Assembly: GCA_041581135.1 (NCBI GenBank)
Contig: JBFGCM010000113.1
Coordinates: forward strand, 1 to 9,195
Origin: JBFGCM01 sp041581135
Lineage (GTDB): Bacteria; Actinomycetota; Acidimicrobiia; Spongiisociales; UBA5794
DNA length: 9,195 nt
Direction: 5' to 3'
The position numbers were made by a program, and so were the translations under genes. The notes under the pieces were generated by a model that was not told the origin of the DNA, searched no databases, and saw only the letters and a program-made list of their open reading frames with translations. Of the stretch, positions 6,757-9,195 are shown in pieces (positions within the stretch are counted from its first letter, which is position 1; each line of letters opens with the position of its first letter).

Positions 6757-7638
6757 ATGCGGAAGACACTAGGAGCCGTCCTCACGACGGCGTTGCTCGC
6801 GACGGCCTCCCCGGCCGTCGCTCAGGAAGCCGACGTCGCCGGTGACGATGCCGGCGCAGTGGACATCGAACAGGTGCTCGAGTTGCACGATGCCGGCCTC
6901 GGATGGGGCGCCATCGCACGACTCGAAGCCGTCGCAGATCACCTCGGCATCGACGCAGAGGAGCTTCTCGCCGCGACGCCCTACGTGGACGGCGAGCCGG
7001 ACTTCGACTTCGGCGGCCTGCTCGACGACCTCGACAAGGACGGGCGGGCGGCACTCCACGATCAGGTGAAGTCGTACAAGGCCCTCATCAAGGACGCCAC
7101 CAAGGCGCTCAAGGCCGACGACCACGACCTCGAGGGCGACGACGAGCAGCGCTCGGATGGCAAGGCCGCTCTACTGGCAGATGCCTTCGGAATGGACGTC
7201 GCCACGGTGCTGGCCATGAACGAGGACGGTGTCGGCTACGGCGCCATCTTCAAGTTGGCGGCGATCGCCGCAGTCACGGGCACCACGGTGGAGGAGCTGG
7301 TCGCCGCAGCGCCCCGGGACGAGGACGGTGGCATCGCCTTCGGGGAGCTGAAGAAGAGCCTCAGTGCGGCCGAGCTCGATGAGCTGACCGCGGGTCCCAA
7401 GACCTTTGGCCAGCTCGTGTCCGCCGCCAAGAAGGCCGAGAAGGCAGCCGAGAAGTCCGAGAAGGACGAGGCCAAGGCACAGAAGAAGGCGGACAAGGCA
7501 GCCGAGAAGTCCGAGAAGGACGAGGCCAAGGCCGAGAACGACCACCACGACGCCGACTCGGACGATGCCGACTCCGACGAAGGCGAAGCCGCAACCGACG
7601 AACCCCCGGCTGACGAAGCAGCCGGGGATGAGATCTGA
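6757..7638 (+). CDS. Secreted helical-repeat protein with Lys/Ala tail and acidic C-terminus (paralog 1)
   Basis: I cannot name this family. It is a 293-aa exported protein with a Sec signal peptide MRKTLGAVLTTALLATASPAVA, probably cleaved after Ala22 (AVA|Q). The mature part holds two copies of one helical module. Module A is at about residues 40-119 (VLELHDAGLGWGAIARL, then ADHLGIDAEELLAATP, FDFGGLL and YKALIKDATKALK). Module B is at about 151-229 (VLAMNEDGVGYGAIFKL, TTVEELVAAAP, IAFGELKK, FGQLVSAAKKAEK). An acidic linker (120-135) separates them. The tail has an 18-residue KAAEKSEKDEAKAQKKAD repeat (229-260) and then a strongly acidic end rich in Asp and Glu (262-293). No catalytic motif is visible. 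The gap 6680-6756 holds only a short palindrome (6682-6693). The ribosome binding site is weak (GGTGGG, 5 nt upstream). The next gene is its paralog. Confidence 0.88.
   Translation: MRKTLGAVLTTALLATASPAVAQEADVAGDDAGAVDIEQVLELHDAGLGWGAIARLEAVADHLGIDAEELLAATPYVDGEPDFDFGGLLDDLDKDGRAALHDQVKSYKALIKDATKALKADDHDLEGDDEQRSDGKAALLADAFGMDVATVLAMNEDGVGYGAIFKLAAIAAVTGTTVEELVAAAPRDEDGGIAFGELKKSLSAAELDELTAGPKTFGQLVSAAKKAEKAAEKSEKDEAKAQKKADKAAEKSEKDEAKAENDHHDADSDDADSDEGEAATDEPPADEAAGDEI
7441..7532 (+). repeat. 38-bp exact direct repeat, 54-bp period, inside the tail of paralog 1
   Basis: Positions 7441-7478 and 7495-7532 are identical over 38 bp and offset by 54 bp, that is 18 codons. They encode two copies of KAAEKSEKDEAKA. 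Nucleotide identity beyond what the protein requires suggests a recent in-frame duplication. Unit loss or gain by slippage would leave the frame open and only change tail length. Confidence 0.9.
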
Positions 7639-7683
7639 GACGCGGACGGCCGTGACGGTGAGCTGCACTAGGATGCCCACCGT

Positions 7684-7711
7684 GGCACTTCGAGCGAGAG
7701 GTGCCCTTTTT
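7684..7711 (+). terminator. Intrinsic terminator after paralog 1
   Basis: An 8-bp stem pairs GGCACTTC (7684-7691) with GAGGTGCC (7698-7705), with one G-U wobble and a 6-nt loop GAGCGA. It is followed by C and five T (7707-7711). It lies 45 nt past the stop of paralog 1 and 43 nt before the ATG of paralog 2. The two paralogs are therefore probably expressed unequally or separately. A TAGGAT (7669-7674) resembling an actinobacterial -10 box sits just upstream, without a recognisable -35. If used, the hairpin would lie at the 5' end of the paralog 2 transcript. Confidence 0.75.
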
Positions 7712-7737
7712 GCAGATGTCGTCACGGAGTCCTGAAC

Positions 7738-7747
7738 AAAGGTGATC
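7738..7747 (+). promoter_or_regulatory. Extended Shine-Dalgarno sequence of paralog 2
   Basis: AAAGGTGATC lies 7 nt before the ATG at 7755. GGTGATC is complementary to the inner part of the usual 16S rRNA 3' end (GATCACC), rather than to the more common CCTCC core. It fixes the start and predicts better initiation than for paralog 1, whose site is only GGTGGG. Confidence 0.65.
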
Positions 7748-7754
7748 GACCCAT

Positions 7755-8633
7755 ATGCGTAAGACATTGGTGACCCTGCTGACAGCGCTGTTGGTGGCAG
7801 GAGCGACTCCGGTCGCAATAGCGGAAGACAGCACTGGAACGGCAGAGGACGTGGCGTCTGAGGAGACGGCGTCCGAGGAGACGGCGTCGGATCTCGTGAC
7901 TGCGGTGACCCTCGAGGAGATCCTCGCCCTCAACGAGGCAGGTCTCGGCTGGGCAACCATCGCCAAGATCTCGGTGCTCGCCGATCATTCCGGTGTCTCC
8001 GCCGAGGAACTGCTGGCGGCGACTCCCTTCTTCGACGGCTCCACGGAGTTCGATTTCGGGGGCGCCATCATGGATTTGGGCCCGGAAGAACGGGCGGCAT
8101 TGCGAGAGCTGATGCGGGCCTACCGAGAGCTCATCAAAGAGGCGGCCGCAGTGCTGACCGAGGCGCCGCCCGAGGACGACCGTGATGCTGAGTCGAACAG
8201 CGAGGAAGCGCCAGACGAGCGTGACGATGCCAAGGCGGCACTGATCGCCGATGCCTTCGGCATGGACCTGGAAAGCGTCTTGGCGCTGCGAGCCGAGGAC
8301 ATCGGCTACGGCGCCCTGTTCAAGCTCGCCGCATTCGCCAGCGCCCAGGGTGTCACCATCGAAGAGCTGGCCGCCAGCGCGCCACGCGACGAAGACGGTG
8401 ATATCGCCTTCGGTGAACTCAAGAAGACGTTGACCGAGGAGCAGCTCGCTGCGCTCGCCGCCGGCCCGAAGACCTTCGGCCAGCTGGTGTCGTCTGCCAA
8501 GAAGGCCGAGCATGCCGCCGACAAGGCCCTGAAGAACGAGGCCAAGGCCGCCAAGAAGACGGACAAGGCCGCCGAGAAGGCCGCCAAGGACGCGGCCAAA
8601 GCCGCCAAGAAGGCCGCCAAGAGCGACAAGTAG
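7755..8633 (+). CDS. Secreted helical-repeat protein with histone-H1-like Lys/Ala tail (paralog 2)
   Basis: This 292-aa exported protein is clearly homologous to the preceding gene along its whole length; the family is not recognised. The Sec signal peptide MRKTLVTLLTALLVAGATPVAIA is probably cleaved after Ala23. A short EETAS tandem repeat (36-46) follows. Module A is at about 56-134 (ILALNEAGLGWATIAKI, SAEELLAATP, FDFGGAI, YRELIKEAAAVL). Module B is at about 175-253 (VLALRAEDIGYGALFKL, TIEELAASAP, RDEDGDIAFGELKK, AAGPKTFGQLVSSAKKAEH). A longer acidic linker (136-158) lies between. Module B is the best conserved against paralog 1, including an AGPKTFGQLVS block. Residues 249-292 contain 15 Lys and 17 Ala of 44, without the acidic cap of paralog 1. 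Such tails resemble those of H1-like and HupB-like DNA-binding proteins, so polyanion or cell-wall binding is conceivable; this is inference only. Confidence 0.88.
   Translation: MRKTLVTLLTALLVAGATPVAIAEDSTGTAEDVASEETASEETASDLVTAVTLEEILALNEAGLGWATIAKISVLADHSGVSAEELLAATPFFDGSTEFDFGGAIMDLGPEERAALRELMRAYRELIKEAAAVLTEAPPEDDRDAESNSEEAPDERDDAKAALIADAFGMDLESVLALRAEDIGYGALFKLAAFASAQGVTIEELAASAPRDEDGDIAFGELKKTLTEEQLAALAAGPKTFGQLVSSAKKAEHAADKALKNEAKAAKKTDKAAEKAAKDAAKAAKKAAKSDK
7853..7888 (+). repeat. 15-bp tandem repeat at the N-terminus of mature paralog 2
   Basis: Two 15-bp units (7853-7867, 7868-7882) differ at one base and are followed by a partial third. They encode ASEETASEETAS in a linker just after the signal peptide. 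Paralog 1 lacks it. Confidence 0.8.
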
Positions 8634-8654
8634 CAATAGCGTCGTGCGATCGCA

Positions 8655-8679
8655 GGTGGGTCGGTGCAACCGGCCCACC
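8655..8679 (+). terminator. Hairpin after paralog 2, probable terminator with poor U-tract
   Basis: GGTGGGTCGG (8655-8664) pairs with CCGGCCCACC (8670-8679) over 10 bp, with one G-U wobble and a TGCAA loop. It lies 21 nt after the stop of paralog 2. The following bases GGTCGTTG give only a weak T-run, so efficiency is uncertain. A shorter GGTCG/CGACC inverted repeat follows at 8680-8699. The rest of the 187-nt gap (8634-8820) contains no gene that I can support. Confidence 0.55.
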
Positions 8680-8820
8680 GGTCGTTGAGGGCGTCGACCG
8701 TTCGAACCTGTGGCTGAGCCCGCCTGCGTCCCCGCCACTCCGCACTTCTCCTGGGCGCAGCGGATCGCCTGTGTCTACGATTCTCGGCGGGGGTCACCTG
8801 ATCCAGGCAGGAGGGGAATC

Positions 8821-9195
8821 ATGAGGAAGTATCTGGTCCTGGTTGCAGCCCTCGTCGCACTGACGATGGCAACGCCGCCGGCCGCAGCATCGTCCGGCAT
8901 CGACCGGATCGAATTCATGTCGCAGAATCTGTACATCGGAGCAGACCTGTCGCGAGTCTTGGCGGGTGAGCCTCCGGCGGCCGTGCTGCAAACGATCTTG
9001 GAGACCAACTACCCGGCCCGTGCCGCGGAGATCGCCCAGGCCATCGACGACTTCAACCCCGATCTCGTGGGACTCCAGGAGGTGTGGCACATCAGCACCA
9101 CCGGTGAGCCGGGATTCGAGCTCGACTTCCTCGAGATCTTGATGGCGCAGCTCGCTGTGGTCGACGACCGGTACCAGGTGGCGGCGGTCGTGGAG
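8821..9195 (+). CDS. Secreted endonuclease/exonuclease/phosphatase-family protein (N-terminal part; continues beyond window)
   Basis: The first 125 residues of an exported metal-dependent phosphoesterase are visible. A Sec signal peptide MRKYLVLVAALVALTMATPPAAA is followed by the opening strand of the EEP fold, FMSQNLYIGADL. Asn36 here matches the family's first metal-site Asn. Then comes FNPDLVGLQEVW with Glu87 as the expected Mg2+-binding glutamate. The His/Asp catalytic residues would lie beyond the right edge, so activity and substrate (DNA, RNA, phospholipid such as sphingomyelin, or other phosphate esters) cannot be settled. The ATG has a GGAGGGGA ribosome binding site 3 nt upstream, and there is no in-frame stop to the window end. 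It is the third exported protein in a row beginning with MRK, but a hairpin and 187 nt separate it from paralog 2, so it is probably a separate transcript. Confidence 0.88.
   Translation, partial: MRKYLVLVAALVALTMATPPAAASSGIDRIEFMSQNLYIGADLSRVLAGEPPAAVLQTILETNYPARAAEIAQAIDDFNPDLVGLQEVWHISTTGEPGFELDFLEILMAQLAVVDDRYQVAAVVE

Noticed and set aside
8690..8720. tRNA-like T-loop sequence (GTTCGAAC) after paralog 2
   Set aside because: The flanks do not form a 5-bp T-stem, and no acceptor, D or anticodon arms can be assembled around it.
7722..8738. Minus-strand open frame of 338 codons opposite paralog 2
   Set aside because: Its Gly/Leu/Arg-rich repeats are the reverse complement of the Lys/Ala tail codons; the plus-strand product has a signal peptide and a conserved paralog, so the plus strand is the real gene.

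Overview
The window is GC-rich, with dense genes, GTG and TTG starts alongside ATG, an F420-type luciferase-like oxidoreductase and several Sec-exported proteins or lipoproteins. This suggests a high-GC actinomycete. The LLM flavoprotein beside an Aap-type amino acid transporter would suit the Acidimicrobiia or a related marine or soil lineage, but no rRNA or other taxonomic marker is present, so this is inference.

Left part (1-5084, all on the minus strand): a complete-looking general L-amino acid ABC transporter in the order aapJ-aapQ-aapM-aapP. A lipoprotein binding protein (3975-5084) is followed by a perfect 18-bp hairpin (3917-3956). Then come two permeases whose stop and start codons abut (2316-3830 and 429-2315), and the ATPase (1-409), which runs off the left edge. 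The binding protein would capture amino acids outside the membrane, the two permeases form the pore, and the ATPase drives import. Both permeases are longer than usual because of extra membrane segments outside the conserved core.

Middle (5245-6679): a minus-strand LLM-class, probably F420-dependent, oxidoreductase. It is divergent from a small plus-strand lipoprotein of unknown function. The 64-bp gap between their starts carries a 9-bp tandem repeat.

Right part (6757-9195, all plus strand): two tandem paralogous secreted proteins of 293 and 292 aa. Each contains two copies of a helical module of about 80 residues with a G-x-G-[WY]-[GA] signature, followed by a low-complexity Lys/Ala tail. 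The tail is capped by an acidic stretch in the first paralog and is purely basic, histone-H1-like, in the second. A good intrinsic terminator lies between them. They are followed by a secreted endonuclease/exonuclease/phosphatase-family protein cut by the right edge. This duplicated secreted family is the least explained and most interesting part of the window.
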